From: Phenylobacterium haematophilum
GTDB taxonomy: Bacteria > Pseudomonadota > Alphaproteobacteria > Caulobacterales > Caulobacteraceae
Reading direction: 5' to 3'
Length of the DNA stretch: 64,000 bases
NCBI RefSeq assembly: GCF_014196295.1
Contig: NZ_JACIDK010000005.1
Span: forward strand, 1-64,000
The translations under genes and the position numbers were made by a program. Every line of letters begins with the position of its first letter. Position 1 is the stretch's first letter. Of this stretch, positions 49,251 to 58,562 are shown piece by piece. The notes beneath the pieces were generated by a model, which worked only from the letters and a program-made list of their open reading frames with translations, was not told the DNA's origin and did no database searches.

Positions 49251-49530
49251 GCGGACCGGTTTAAGGAACGAGGCCCTCAGGATCAGATATCGCGCTTAAG
49301 GAACGGTTGCACAATTGTGACTTCACCGTGGCGATATCTAACGCCGGTCGGCGATCTACAGCCAACCCTACCTCTCGTATCAGATGAACGGGGTAACTTG
49401 CGCGATAACCATAAGCAGATGAGTCAATGTATACCCAAACATCCAGCGCAAATGCGGTGTCGCGCCGAAGTCCGCTCCATATATAGATGCGACTGGCGGC
49501 GGCGGCCGGAAGACGACCGCCACGACAGAG
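49251..49530. other. Gap with lower GC content, no gene recognised
   Basis: Upstream of the pentapeptide gene, the stretch 49280-49490 is visibly less GC-rich than its surroundings (for example CAATTGTGAC, GTATACCCAAAC and CATATATAG). It must contain the pentapeptide promoter. I see no open frame with coding character and no structured RNA. Confidence 0.4.
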
Positions 49531-49774
49531 AAGAATTGATGCTGTTCTCTCGCTTCATCAGGTCGAGCGCCGCGTCGGGCAGGAACCAGATGCGGTCGTC
49601 GCCAGCTCCGCGTGCTCGCTCAGGGCTGAATGTCGTGCTGGATCGAGGTCAGGCGGCTTTGGCGAGGCGGCCGAGGAAGGCATCGAGGCGCTCGACGGCC
49701 CGCTCCACGACGCGCCCTCCGGCGAGGGCGAGACCAGGTTGATCCAGATGATGTCGTCGTCCGGCCGTCAGCAT
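49531..49774 (-). pseudogene. Possible decayed gene fragment
   Basis: The minus strand contains protein-like pieces in different frames: DDDIIWINLVSPSPE, then GRVVERAVERLDAFLGRLAKAA ending in a stop, and DDRIWFLPDAALDLMKREN. They could be parts of one small frameshifted gene. No family is recognised. It lies just downstream of the CHAP gene stop, in the same direction. Confidence 0.25.
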
Positions 49775-49840
49775 GGAGCTCTCCGCAAGGGATGGAGCCC
49801 CACCTGAAATTTGAGGGATGGGCGTCAGCGCCCAGCCGGG

Positions 49841-50524
49841 TCAGTTCGACTCGGCGGGCGGGTTCATCTGGGTAGCGGCCTGGATCAGGGCGGCGATCCG
49901 GTCGGTGGAGTCGGCGGCCTGGCTCAGCATCTGCAGCGGGCCAGCGCCCGGACGAACGACCGAGGCGACCTGGTTGGCCGCGCCCTGGGCGACGGCGATG
50001 GCGGTGTTCTGGGCGCCGTTGAGCTTGTTGCTCGCCATGCGGATGGCGTTGGCGTCCTGGTAGATGAAGCCGTGGGTCGGGTAGGTCGACGAGCCGAGGT
50101 CACGCACCGGATCATACCACACCTTGACCTGCGACCAGTCGCCGGCCGGCGAGACGTCGATGACGGTGACGTCCTTCTCGATCTGCCCGCGCGTGCCCCC
50201 GATGCGCGACCAGTTGGCGTGGGTGATCTGGATGACGCGGTCGGTCAGCACCTGGCTGACCACGGCCACGTGTCCGAGACGCATCTTGCCGGTGGGCTTG
50301 AAGCAGAGGACCGCGCCCGCCTTGGGGCTGAAGCCGGTTTCGTATTTGCCCACCGCCTGACGCCACCAGGTCCAGGCGTCGCCATAGATCTGCACGCCGG
50401 AAATCAGGCGCGCGAACGGGACGCACTGCCAGTAGGTGTCGGCCATCGCGCCCGAGATGGGAGCGAAAAACATAACCGCCGCAGCGGCCAGGGAGCCAAT
50501 CACGGCCCTCGGGCGTTTAAGCAT
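49841..50524 (-). CDS. Secreted CHAP-domain amidase/peptidase
   Basis: A 227-residue protein with an N-terminal signal sequence (LKRPRAVIGSLAAAAVMFFAPISGAMA) and a CHAP domain. The catalytic cysteine is in YWQCVPFAR, followed by GDAWTWWRQA, and the histidine in LGHVAVVSQV; THANWS supplies the third polar residue. CHAP enzymes cut peptidoglycan stem peptides. A C-terminal helical region (residues ~165-227, ANAIRMASNKLNGAQN) is of unknown use. ATG at 50524 is preferred to the frame start at 50572 since it places the signal peptide at the start and follows GGGGGAG. Confidence 0.9.
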   Translation of the reverse strand: MLKRPRAVIGSLAAAAVMFFAPISGAMADTYWQCVPFARLISGVQIYGDAWTWWRQAVGKYETGFSPKAGAVLCFKPTGKMRLGHVAVVSQVLTDRVIQITHANWSRIGGTRGQIEKDVTVIDVSPAGDWSQVKVWYDPVRDLGSSTYPTHGFIYQDANAIRMASNKLNGAQNTAIAVAQGAANQVASVVRPGAGPLQMLSQAADSTDRIAALIQAATQMNPPAESN

Positions 50525-50591
50525 GTTACGGGTACTCCCCCACGCGAACAGCGTAAGGGGTAACCATCTCACGCCCGGATGAAAAGAGTCT

Positions 50592-51692
50592 TTATGCGCC
50601 TGCGGTAGAAGGTCGCCGAGCCTCCCACGCCTCCGCCCATAGCTTCATGCGGGCGCGGGCCGGCTTTTCAATAAGATGATATGACGCCGCGGCCAGTGGA
50701 ACGACTCCGCCGAGGAAAACTAACCACAGCCAAAGGGGCAGGCGCTCGTCGTTGAGCTCAAATACTTTCGACGCCGCGTTCACGAATACTATCTTCCACG
50801 GAACGCAGACCATGTAGACGGAGTAGCTGATCTCGCCCAGATAAACGAGCTGTGCGTTACCAAATGTTTCAGAACCGGTTTGCGCCATGCGTGCGAGGAA
50901 GAAGATCACGGCGCCGAGCGCAGTCACAATTACGGCATCAGGAGCGGCGATCGCCGCCAAAATAAGCACCGCGAGGGTCGAAGCGACGGCGCCGACCAGG
51001 GCGCTGCGACGATTCTGCGAGGGCCGCGCGCGCCACAGGGCATGCAGGGCGCAGCCGTAGGCGAAGCACGGAACGATGCGCAGGGCGCCCCACTGTATGG
51101 TCGCCTGGGTGAGCGGAAAGCCGGCCAGGTGCTGGAACGCCGCATATAGGGCGGCGAGGAAGCCGATCGCCAGACCGAGCGCCACGAGCGGCCGGTCCTT
51201 CAGCGCCAGGGCGCCCCAGGCGAACAGCGGGAAGGTCAGATAGGCGAACCACTCGGCCGAGATCGACCAGGACGGGTGGTTGAACGCCGCCTGCGGGGCC
51301 AGACCCCAGGCCTGGACCAGCAGCAGGTTCGCCGGCAGCGATTCCCAGGAGAGAATGTTCGAGTCGATGCCAAAGCCCGCGGCCTGGGCGCCAAGCGCCA
51401 GCACGATCATGCCGACCAGGGTGGCCAGGTGCAGCGGATAGACCCGCGCGAGCCGATTCCAGAGGAACGAGCCGTAGCGGAAGCGCCCCTCCTCCAGGCT
51501 GGTCCGGTAGACGTGGCAGAGGATGAAGCCGGAGAGGACGAAGAACAGCTCGACCCCGAGATAGCCCTTCTGCACGAAGAGCGGGATCGCCGCGTCGAAA
51601 TCGAGCTTCGGCCAGTAGTGGAACAGCACGACCCAGAAAGCGGCGAAGAACCGCAAGGAGGTGAGCTGGCGGATGTTCGAGGCGTCGTTCAT
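50592..51692 (-). CDS. Acyltransferase 3 family membrane protein (OafA/YrhL type)
   Basis: A 366-residue multi-pass membrane acyltransferase. The signature is RQLTSLRFFAAFWVVLFHY near residue 8-26, with the catalytic histidine in LFHY, and GYLGVELFFVLSGFILCHVY. About ten hydrophobic segments follow. Such enzymes acetylate or acylate surface polysaccharides or glycans. The start at 51692 (MNDASNIRQL) is used instead of the frame start at 51758. It reads leftwards, 68 bp from the CHAP gene; both could act at the cell envelope but a link is not shown. Confidence 0.9.
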   Translation of the reverse strand: MNDASNIRQLTSLRFFAAFWVVLFHYWPKLDFDAAIPLFVQKGYLGVELFFVLSGFILCHVYRTSLEEGRFRYGSFLWNRLARVYPLHLATLVGMIVLALGAQAAGFGIDSNILSWESLPANLLLVQAWGLAPQAAFNHPSWSISAEWFAYLTFPLFAWGALALKDRPLVALGLAIGFLAALYAAFQHLAGFPLTQATIQWGALRIVPCFAYGCALHALWRARPSQNRRSALVGAVASTLAVLILAAIAAPDAVIVTALGAVIFFLARMAQTGSETFGNAQLVYLGEISYSVYMVCVPWKIVFVNAASKVFELNDERLPLWLWLVFLGGVVPLAAASYHLIEKPARARMKLWAEAWEARRPSTAGA

Positions 51693-51846
51693 AGGCGGCT
51701 TCGTCCCGTTCCGGCGCCGTTCTCGGCGCAGCGTCAGGGGCGAGTGCAATTCGCGCACCAGGCGAGCCCCGGCGAGGAGACTAGGCCAGGAAGCCTGACC
51801 ATTCGGTTACGGGCAAGCGCCGCACGGCGCTCGACCCAGCAGCGCA

Positions 51847-51863
51847 GGCGCGAATGGGTCCCG
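51847..51863. repeat. Fragment of the dispersed intergenic repeat
   Basis: The 17-bp GGCGCGAATGGGTCCCG at 51847-51863 is identical to 2197-2213 inside repeat copy 1. It lies in the gap between the acyltransferase and the VOC gene and looks like an internal remnant of the repeat. Confidence 0.5.
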
Positions 51864-51876
51864 GTGTTGGCCGCGC

Positions 51877-52290
51877 CTACGCCGCCGCGGTCATGTAGCG
51901 GTCCCAGAAGCCTTCGGCCGGTTCGATCTGCTCGACGACGTCGACCCAGAGGCCGGAGGGGTCGAAGAAACCGAAGCGCAGCTGGCCGAACGGCTCCTGG
52001 GCCAGGGCGTAGTCGACCCGCAGGCCGCGGCCGCGGAACTCCTCATAGGCCAAGGCGGCGTCCTCAACCTGCAGTTCGAAGCACATGCCGTGGCCGGAGA
52101 ACGCCTGCGGACCCGGCGGGCTGGACGGGTGGTTCGGGTGCATGAAGGCCAGGGTGGCGCCGTCGGCGGCCAGCAGGATGAACCAGTCGGCCTCGAAGAC
52201 CACCTCGAACCCCAGATGCTCGACCCAGAAGTCGCGACACTGCTGCAGCTTAGGGGTGACGATGATCGGATATCGGTCGACGAACTTCAT
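51877..52290 (-). CDS. VOC-superfamily protein (glyoxalase/bleomycin-resistance fold)
   Basis: A 137-residue protein with two beta-alpha-beta-beta-beta modules: VTPKLQQCRDFWVEHLGFEVVFEADWFILL then HGMCFELQVEDAALAYEEF and LRFGFFDPSGLWVDVVEQ. The VOC fold covers dioxygenases, glyoxalases and drug-binding proteins; a function cannot be chosen. The C-terminal glutamate in VVEQ is at the usual metal position. It diverges from a TetR gene, whose probable operator lies 38 bp upstream of this gene, so it is likely controlled by that regulator. Confidence 0.85.
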   Translation of the reverse strand: MKFVDRYPIIVTPKLQQCRDFWVEHLGFEVVFEADWFILLAADGATLAFMHPNHPSSPPGPQAFSGHGMCFELQVEDAALAYEEFRGRGLRVDYALAQEPFGQLRFGFFDPSGLWVDVVEQIEPAEGFWDRYMTAAA

Positions 52291-52327
52291 GGCGATTGTC
52301 CTTGATCAGTCCTGATGGCGAACTAAA

Positions 52328-52344
52328 ATACAGACAGTCTGTAT
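52328..52344. promoter_or_regulatory. Palindromic TetR-type operator
   Basis: ATACAGAC-A-GTCTGTAT is a perfect 17-bp palindrome (8+1+8) in the 73-bp divergent region between the VOC gene and the TetR gene. Its size and placement fit a TetR-family dimer site repressing both directions. The half-site (A)TACAGAC is like many TetR-family operators. Confidence 0.75.
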
Positions 52345-52363
52345 GTCAAATAGGAAATCGCGG

Positions 52364-52942
52364 ATGAGCGTGAAGGCGGCGAAGGCGGCGGCGACGCGAG
52401 GCAAGCTGGTCGCGGTCGCGCGCGACCTGTTCGCCGCTCAAGGGTACGCGGGGACCGGCACAGAGGCGATCCTGGCCGCGGCCGGGGTGACCCGCGGGGC
52501 GCTCTATCACCACTTCGCCGACAAGCAGGCGCTGTTCGCCGCAGTGTGCGAGCAGCTGCACGGCGAAGCCGAGCTGGCGATCGAAACGGACGCCGACGCA
52601 CAAGCCAGCGCCTTCGACGGGCTGCTGGCCGGGTGCCTCACCTTTCTCGACTTCATGGCCGGCCCGCAGGCGCGCCGGATCCTGATCCTCGACGCCCCCA
52701 GCGTGCTGGGCTGGGAGGCCTGGAATGAGATGGATCGCCGGCACGGTTTCGGCCTGCTGGTCGAGGGCGTGCGGGCCGCGGTGGAGGCGGACGAGTTGCA
52801 GGGCGACCCCGAAACCCTGGCGGTGATGATCAACGGGGCGCTCAACTACGGCGTGGTCTGGGCCGGCCACGGCGAGGGACCTGAGGCGCTGGCGCGGCTG
52901 AAATCGAGCTTTGTTGAGACCATGGCCCGCTTGCGGCGCTGA
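52364..52942 (+). CDS. TetR family transcriptional regulator
   Basis: A 192-residue repressor. The N-terminal HTH is GKLVAVARDLFAAQGYAGTGTEAILAAAGVTRGALYHHFADK, the classical TetR domain, and the C-terminal ligand domain has LDFMAGPQARRILILDAP. An upstream ATG at 52343 exists, but it lies inside the palindromic operator; the ATG at 52364 follows TAGGAAATCGCGG and is the better start. It probably represses itself and the divergent VOC gene. The ligand is unknown. Confidence 0.9.
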   Translation: MSVKAAKAAATRGKLVAVARDLFAAQGYAGTGTEAILAAAGVTRGALYHHFADKQALFAAVCEQLHGEAELAIETDADAQASAFDGLLAGCLTFLDFMAGPQARRILILDAPSVLGWEAWNEMDRRHGFGLLVEGVRAAVEADELQGDPETLAVMINGALNYGVVWAGHGEGPEALARLKSSFVETMARLRR

Positions 52943-53003
52943 AACTCCACCTTATCTGACGCGGTTGGCTCGATAGAATTTCCACATAACCGAGAGGACC
53001 TCG

Positions 53004-53810
53004 ATGGACACCCTTATGACCCTAGCTGCTGATCCGGCCGTGTGGGCGGCGCTGATCACGCTCATCGTCATGGAGGTGGTCCTTGGCATCGACAACCTCA
53101 TCTTCATCTCCATTCTCTCGAATAAGCTGCCCCCCGAACACCGCACTAAGGCCCGCCGCATCGGCATCAGCCTGGCGCTCATCATGCGCCTGGTCCTGCT
53201 CTCGACCCTGGCCTTCATCGTCGGCCTGACCGCGCCGGTGTTCGAACTGCCCTGGCACGGGGCCCTGGACGAAAACGGCAAGCCGGCCTGGGAGCTGGCG
53301 TTCTCGTGGCGCGACCTGATCCTGATCGCCGGCGGCCTGTTCCTGGTCTGGAAGGCGACCACCGAAATCCACCACACGGTCGATCCGACCCCGAACGACG
53401 ACGTGTTCGACTCCAAGAAGGCGGTCGCAACCAATTTCGGCGCGGCGATCATCCAAATCATCATGCTGGACCTGGTGTTCTCGATCGACTCGATCCTGAC
53501 CGCCGTGGGCATGACCGAGCACCTGCCGGTCATGGTGATCGCGGTGATCGTGGCGGTGACGGTGATGCTGCTGGCCGCCGATCCGCTGGCCAACTTCATC
53601 AACAACAACCCGACCGTAGTGATGCTGGCGCTGGGCTTCCTGCTGATGATCGGCACCGTGCTGATCGCCGACGGCTTCGGGGTGCATGTGCCGAAGGGCT
53701 ACATCTACGCGGCGATGGCCTTCTCGGCCGGGGTCGAGGCGCTCAACATGTGGAGCCGCAACGCCGCCAAGAAGCGCGAAGCGCTGGGTCAGGACGCGAC
53801 CAAGCACTGA
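53004..53810 (+). CDS. TerC family integral membrane protein
   Basis: A 268-residue membrane protein with about seven TM helices. The family signature [16 protein letters not shown] is at residues ~27-42 and [18 protein letters not shown] at ~153-170; these acidic residues in membrane helices suggest metal-ion handling. TerC relatives are linked to tellurite or manganese resistance; the function here is unproven. ATG at 53004 has GAGAGGA upstream. It lies 61 bp after the TetR gene, with no clear co-regulation. Confidence 0.9.
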   Translation: MDTLMTLAADPAVWAALITLIVMEVVLGIDNLIFISILSNKLPPEHRTKARRIGISLALIMRLVLLSTLAFIVGLTAPVFELPWHGALDENGKPAWELAFSWRDLILIAGGLFLVWKATTEIHHTVDPTPNDDVFDSKKAVATNFGAAIIQIIMLDLVFSIDSILTAVGMTEHLPVMVIAVIVAVTVMLLAADPLANFINNNPTVVMLALGFLLMIGTVLIADGFGVHVPKGYIYAAMAFSAGVEALNMWSRNAAKKREALGQDATKH

Positions 53811-53816
53811 CCACCA

Positions 53817-53956
53817 GTGTCATCCCGGAAGCCGCATAGCGGCTGTCCGGGATCCATTGCCGCCGCGTCGAATTAGGGGCGCGGCCGGCGCCGCCATCTG
53901 AACCATCTGGTGTTCATGGATCCCGGTCTTCGGCTGCGCCGAAACCGGGATGACAC
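53817..53956. repeat. Intergenic repeat element, full-length copy
   Basis: 140 bp from GTGTCATCCCGG (53817-53828) to CCGGGATGACAC (53945-53956), between the convergent terC and priA. Perfect 12-bp inverted ends; internal CATGGATCCCGGTCTTCGGC matches the copy at 47891. Probably also a terminator for one or both genes. Confidence 0.82.
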
Positions 53957-53964
53957 GCGGCTCT

Positions 53965-56127
53965 CTACAGAAAACTGTACGGATCGACGTCGATGGCCAC
54001 CCGGATCGCGCCGGGCGGCCGCACGCGGGCGCGCCAGGTGGCGAGGTAGGCCGAAAGGTCGACGTTGCGGTCGGCGCGGACCAGGAAGCGCTTGCGCCGC
54101 CGGCCGCGCACCAGGGCGAGCGGGGCGTCGGCGGGGCCGTAGACCTCGACCCCCTCGGCGTTGGGCGCGACCTTGGCCATCTCGCGGGCGAAGGCCTCCA
54201 GCGCCGCGGCGTCGGGGCCGGAGATCACGATGGCCCCCAGCCGGCCGAACGGCGGCAGCTTCATGATCTCGCGCTCGGCCATCTCGGCCTCGACGAAGGC
54301 GTCGCGGTCCTGGGCCTTCAGCGCCTGCATCACCGAGTGCTCAGGGGCGTAGGTCTGCAGGAGCGCGCGGCCGGGACGGTCGCGGCGGCCGGCCCGGCCG
54401 GTGGCCTGGGCCAGCAGCTGGTAGGTGCGCTCGGCGGCGCGCAGGTCGCCGCCGCGCAGGCCAAGGTCCGCATCGACCACCCCGACCAGGGTCAGCTTGG
54501 GGAAATTGTGGCCCTTGGCGGCGGCCTGGGTCGCCACCAGGATGTCGATCTCGCCCTCGGCCATGGAGTCGACCAGGCGGCGCGCCTCCTTGGCGTCCCA
54601 GACCGTGTCGGACGAGAAGACCGCGATGCGGGCGTCAGGGAACAGGTGGCGGGCCTCCTCCTCCACCCGCTCCACGCCTGGGCCGATCGAGGTCAGGCTG
54701 TCCTTGGCCCCGCAGTGCGGACACTTGTCGGGCTTGGGCATGGAAAAGCCGGTCAGGTGGCAGACCAGCCGGCCGCTATAGCGGTGCTCGACCAGCCAGC
54801 TGTCGGTGTCGGGCGACGTCAGCTTCTCGCCGCAGGCCTTGCAGAGCACAAGCGGGGCGTAGCCGCGGCGGTTGAGGAACAGCAGGGTCTGCTCGCCGGC
54901 GGCCAGGGTCTGTCCCATGGCGTCGACCAGCGGCGGCGAAAGCCAGCGGCCGGGCGGCGGCGGCGTCGCCTTAAGGTCGATGAGCGTGATGTCGGGCAGC
55001 TGCGCGGTCCCGTGGCGGCTGGTCAGCTTCAGCCAGCGGTAACGGCCGGTCTCGGCGTTGCGCAGGGTCTCGAGCGACGGGGTCGCCGAAGCCAGGATCA
55101 CGCCCGCGCCCTCGATCTTGCCGCGCATCACCGAGAGGTCGCGGGCCTGGTAGATGAAGCCCTCGTCCTGCTTGTAGGAGCCGTCGTGCTCCTCATCGAC
55201 GACGATCAGCGACAGGCGGGTGAACGGCAGGAACAGCGCCGACCGGGCGCCGATGACGATGCGGGCTTGGCCGGTGGCGACCGCGTCCCAGGTGCGGCGG
55301 CGCATCGGCGGGGCGACGTCGGAGTGCCATTCGGCCGGTTTCACCCCGAAGCGCTCCACGAACCGGGCGATCACCGCCTGGGTCAGGGCGATCTCGGGCA
55401 GCATGACCAGCACCTGGGCGGCGGGGTCCTTGGCCAGGGCGGCGGCGACCGCCTCCAGATAGACCTCGGTCTTGCCCGAACCGGTGACGCCGTCGAGCAG
55501 GGCGACGTTGAAGCCGCCCTCACGGACCATGTCGACCAGCGCCTGGGCCGCGGCGGCCTGGCTGGGGTTCAGCGGATGGCCCGCGCGGGCGAGATCGGGT
55601 TCGGGAAAAGCGGCCTGCGCCTCGATCAGCCGCAGGGCCAGCGCGCCCTCTTCGACCAGGCCCTTGACCACGCCAGCCGAAACCCCGGCGGCGCGGGCGA
55701 GATCGGCCGGCGCCTGCGGGCCGGCGGCGGCGGCCTCCAGCACTTTCAGCCGGGCGGGGGTCGCGCGGGCCGGCAGCAGGCCGGTGGCCTCGAGCACCTT
55801 TTCGGGTTTGGCCTTGGGGGCGCGGGCGCCGCGGATGGCGATGGCCAACGGCTGGCCGGGCGCGTCGACGGAATAGCGCGCCGCCCACTGGACGAACTCG
55901 ATGGCGCCGGGCGGCAGCGGCGGGGAATCCAGCTTGCTGTCGAGCGGCTTCAGCGGCCGGTTGCCGCCGGCCCCTTCGCGCAGGGCGACGACGACGCCGC
56001 GCAGCAGCCGCGGGCCCAGCGGCGCGGCGACCTGGTCGCCGACGACGAGCTCCATCCCCTCCGGCTCGGCGTAGTCGAACGCCTCAGGCAGCGGCATGGG
56101 AAGCAGGACGGAGGCGATGCGGCTCAT
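53965..56127 (-). CDS. priA: Primosomal protein N' (PriA helicase)
   Basis: A 720-residue superfamily 2 helicase that restarts stalled replication forks. Motifs: Walker A in [28 protein letters not shown] (DEAH box), FLNRRGYAP, and QMIGRAGR-like [18 protein letters not shown]. The zinc region usually contains eight cysteines in two sites; here CKACG and CPHCG (one site) remain, but the second site has lost at least three (SPDT in place of a CPxC, and CHLT in place of CHxC). The start is ATG at 56127 (MSRIASVLL). It is divergent from transaldolase. Confidence 0.94.
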   Translation of the reverse strand: MSRIASVLLPMPLPEAFDYAEPEGMELVVGDQVAAPLGPRLLRGVVVALREGAGGNRPLKPLDSKLDSPPLPPGAIEFVQWAARYSVDAPGQPLAIAIRGARAPKAKPEKVLEATGLLPARATPARLKVLEAAAAGPQAPADLARAAGVSAGVVKGLVEEGALALRLIEAQAAFPEPDLARAGHPLNPSQAAAAQALVDMVREGGFNVALLDGVTGSGKTEVYLEAVAAALAKDPAAQVLVMLPEIALTQAVIARFVERFGVKPAEWHSDVAPPMRRRTWDAVATGQARIVIGARSALFLPFTRLSLIVVDEEHDGSYKQDEGFIYQARDLSVMRGKIEGAGVILASATPSLETLRNAETGRYRWLKLTSRHGTAQLPDITLIDLKATPPPPGRWLSPPLVDAMGQTLAAGEQTLLFLNRRGYAPLVLCKACGEKLTSPDTDSWLVEHRYSGRLVCHLTGFSMPKPDKCPHCGAKDSLTSIGPGVERVEEEARHLFPDARIAVFSSDTVWDAKEARRLVDSMAEGEIDILVATQAAAKGHNFPKLTLVGVVDADLGLRGGDLRAAERTYQLLAQATGRAGRRDRPGRALLQTYAPEHSVMQALKAQDRDAFVEAEMAEREIMKLPPFGRLGAIVISGPDAAALEAFAREMAKVAPNAEGVEVYGPADAPLALVRGRRRKRFLVRADRNVDLSAYLATWRARVRPPGAIRVAIDVDPYSFL

Positions 56128-56205
56128 GGCCCCGTCCAGATAGGCTGGCCGCACGCGGCTGCAAACGGTAAAGAGCCCGCGAAACCCCGCGCCAGAAGGT
56201 CACCC

Positions 56206-56859
56206 ATGCAGCTCTTCCTCGACACCACCGACATCGGCCTGCTCAAGGAACTCACCGCCACCGGCCTGGTGGACGGGGTGACCACCAACCCGACCCTCAT
56301 CGCCAAGTCCGGCCGCCCCATGCTGGAGGTCATCGCCGAGATTTGCGAGCTCGTCGAGGGCCCGGTCAGCGCCGAGGTCGCCGCCACCGAGGTCGAGGGC
56401 ATGCTGGCCGAAGGCGCGAAGCTGGCCGCCATCGCCCCGAACGTGGTCGTCAAGCTGCCGCTGACCCGCAACGGCCTGATCGCGACGTCGGAGTTCGCGG
56501 TGCAGGGCATCCAGACCAACGTCACCCTGTGCTTCACGGCCGCTCAGGCGCTGCTCGCGGCCAAGGCCGGCGCCAGCTACATCTCGCCGTTCATCGGCCG
56601 CCTGGACGACTACGGCGCCGAAGGCATGGGCCTGATCCAGGAAATCCGCGCGATCTACGACAACTACGATTTCGATACCGAGATCCTCGCCGCCTCGATC
56701 CGCACGCCGGCCCACGTGACCGCCGCGGCCCTCGCCGGCGCCGACTGCGCGACCATTCCGCCCACCACCTTCGCCGACCTCTTCAAGCACCCGTTAACCG
56801 AAAAGGGTCTTGAACAATTCCTCAGCGACTGGGCCAAGACGGGTCAGTCCATCCTGTAG
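56206..56859 (+). CDS. tal: Transaldolase (TalC / fructose-6-phosphate aldolase-like)
   Basis: A 217-residue class I aldolase of the short TalC/Fsa type. The start [13 protein letters not shown] and [14 protein letters not shown] are typical; the Schiff-base lysine is in [11 protein letters not shown], and [11 protein letters not shown] follows. The short length and the lack of TalA-like inserts place it in the TalC group; substrate preference (transaldolase versus fructose-6-phosphate aldolase) is not decided. ATG at 56206 after AGAAGG. It works in the non-oxidative pentose phosphate pathway, complementing the Entner-Doudoroff genes. Confidence 0.93.
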   Translation: MQLFLDTTDIGLLKELTATGLVDGVTTNPTLIAKSGRPMLEVIAEICELVEGPVSAEVAATEVEGMLAEGAKLAAIAPNVVVKLPLTRNGLIATSEFAVQGIQTNVTLCFTAAQALLAAKAGASYISPFIGRLDDYGAEGMGLIQEIRAIYDNYDFDTEILAASIRTPAHVTAAALAGADCATIPPTTFADLFKHPLTEKGLEQFLSDWAKTGQSIL

Positions 56860-56876
56860 AATGCTGGGGGCGGCAC

Positions 56877-57554
56877 ATGGAAGGCGGGGCGAAGGCTAAG
56901 GAACATGGTCTCGAGCCCCGCGAGGTCCGCGCCTTCCTGGCCGACAACCCCGACTTCCTGCGCGGCGACACAGCGCTGCTGGCCGAGCTCGGCCTGCGCG
57001 CCGACGCCGGCAACGTGATCGACTTCGGACCGGCGGCGCTGGCCCGCGTGCACGAGGCGCACAAGCGCGAGTCCAGCGCGCGCAAGCACCTGGAAGCTAC
57101 GGCACGCGCCAACTTCGCCGCCCAAGCCCAGACGCACGGCGCGGTCGTCGACATGCTTGAGTCGCGCAATCACGCCGACCTGGCCCGCCGGGTCGACGAG
57201 CTGGCGCAGCTGCGTTTCGGCCTGGTCAGCGGCGTCGTCGCCCTGGAAGGGCCCGAGCGCACGCCGGCCGGCTGGCGGATGCTGGTCGAGGGCCAGATCG
57301 ACATGATCATCGGCCACGACCGCGTGGCGCTGATGGGCTTCGAGCCCGTGGCGCTCGGCCTGTTCGGCGAACGCGCGCCGCAGGTCCGCTCGATGGCCAT
57401 GGTCCGCATGGCGATCTGGGAGCCCTCGCGCGAGGGCCTGCTGGCCTTCGGCTCGGCCGACGAGCACGGCTTCACCGAAGACATGGGCGTCGAATTGGTC
57501 GCCTTCCTCGCCCGCGTGGTCGAGCGCACGGCGGAGCGGTGGCCGGTCCTGTGA
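56877..57554 (+). CDS. DUF484 family protein
   Basis: A 225-residue soluble protein. The start EPREVRAFLADNPDFLRGD is the conserved N-terminal DUF484 helix; a coiled-coil-like middle (VHEAHKRESSARKHLEATARANF) and a GAF-like C-terminal domain follow. The function is not known. In many proteobacteria DUF484 sits directly before xerC, as here, where xerC overlaps it by 4 bp (GTGA). A role connected with XerC or cell division is speculated but unproven. Confidence 0.88.
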   Translation: MEGGAKAKEHGLEPREVRAFLADNPDFLRGDTALLAELGLRADAGNVIDFGPAALARVHEAHKRESSARKHLEATARANFAAQAQTHGAVVDMLESRNHADLARRVDELAQLRFGLVSGVVALEGPERTPAGWRMLVEGQIDMIIGHDRVALMGFEPVALGLFGERAPQVRSMAMVRMAIWEPSREGLLAFGSADEHGFTEDMGVELVAFLARVVERTAERWPVL

Positions 57555-58501
57555 CCAACGCCCGCCAGGCGCCCGAGCCGGTTCCCACTTCGGCGCGTCG
57601 CGCTCTGGCCCAATGGCTGGAGCACCTGGCCAAGGAGCGCCGCGCCTCGCCGCGCACGGTCGAGGCCTACGCCTTCGCCGGCGGCCGCTACATCAGCTTT
57701 CTCGAACGCCATCGCGGCGAGGCCCTAAGCCTCTCCGACATGGGAACCCTGGCCCCCAGCGAGATCCGCGCCTGGCTGGCGCACCTGCGACAGGGCGATC
57801 ACCCCCTGTCGCCGCGCTCGCTATCGCAGGCGCTGTCGGCGATCCGCACCTTCCACAAGTTCCTCGACCGACGGCTGGACACCCCCAACGCCGCCATCGC
57901 CCTCGTGCGCGGCCCGCGCGTTGTCCCCTCGGCCCCGCGGCCGGTCAGCGAGGACCAGGCGGCCGGCCTGATCGCCGAACCCGCCTTCGATCCCGACCGC
58001 GACGACTGGGAGGTCAGCCGCGACCAGGCGGTGCTGACCCTGCTCTATGGCTGCGGCCTGCGGATCTCCGAGGCGCTGTCGCTGAAGCGCAGCGACGCGC
58101 CGATCCCCGAGACGCTGCGCATCCTCGGCAAGGGCGGCAAGACCCGCATGGTCCCGGTGCTGCCGGCGGTGCAGGCGGCGATCGCCACCTATCTCGCCGA
58201 CCTGCCGTTCGTGCTGGAGCCGGACGAGCCGCTGTTCCGCGCCAAGCGCGGCGGCCCCTTAAGCCCGCGTCACGTCCAGGCGACGGTGCAAGGTCTGCGC
58301 GCGCGCCTGGGCCTGCCCGACAGCGCCACGCCGCACGCGCTGCGCCACTCGTTCGCCACCCATCTGCTGGGCGCCGGCGCGGACCTGCGTTCGATCCAGG
58401 AACTGCTGGGCCACGCCTCGCTCTCGACCACACAGCGCTACACCGAGGTCGATGCGGCGTCCCTGCTCAGCGCCTACGCCAAGGCCCATCCGCACGCGTG
58501 A
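57551..58501 (+). CDS. xerC: Tyrosine recombinase XerC
   Basis: A 316-residue site-specific recombinase resolving chromosome dimers at dif with XerD. The SAM-like N-terminal domain covers about 15-120; the catalytic set is R171 (GCGLRISEAL), a lysine in LGKGGKTR, HALRHSF (H262 and R265), the second histidine in LLGHASL, and the nucleophile Y297 in TTQRYTEV. The GTG start at 57551 lies within a GTGA overlap with the DUF484 stop; a GTG four codons upstream is less well supported. The tyrosine recombinase call is firm; XerC rather than XerD rests on the DUF484 neighbour. Confidence 0.92.
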   Translation: MTNARQAPEPVPTSARRALAQWLEHLAKERRASPRTVEAYAFAGGRYISFLERHRGEALSLSDMGTLAPSEIRAWLAHLRQGDHPLSPRSLSQALSAIRTFHKFLDRRLDTPNAAIALVRGPRVVPSAPRPVSEDQAAGLIAEPAFDPDRDDWEVSRDQAVLTLLYGCGLRISEALSLKRSDAPIPETLRILGKGGKTRMVPVLPAVQAAIATYLADLPFVLEPDEPLFRAKRGGPLSPRHVQATVQGLRARLGLPDSATPHALRHSFATHLLGAGADLRSIQELLGHASLSTTQRYTEVDAASLLSAYAKAHPHA

Positions 58502-58518
58502 ACACCCGTCCTGCTGCG

Positions 58519-58545
58519 CCCTCCCCCCTCGCCGAGGGGAGAGGG
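58519..58545 (+). terminator. Imperfect hairpin after xerC
   Basis: CCCTC-CC-CCCTC pairs with GAGGG-GA-GAGGG around a GCC loop, in the 61-bp gap between the convergent xerC and sulfatase genes. The two stem halves are separated by a 2-base mismatch on each side. No T-tract. Confidence 0.4.
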
Positions 58546-58562
58546 ACAGTCGAATGGCCGCG

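Noticed and set aside
49164..49742. 192-codon plus-strand frame in the 49.2-49.7 kb gap
   Set aside because: Composition is not protein-like and it overlaps the pentapeptide 5' end; decayed DNA is more likely.
53950..56205. N-terminal 750-codon extension of transaldolase over priA
   Set aside because: The frame is antisense to priA; the transaldolase starts at 56206 with its own ribosome site.
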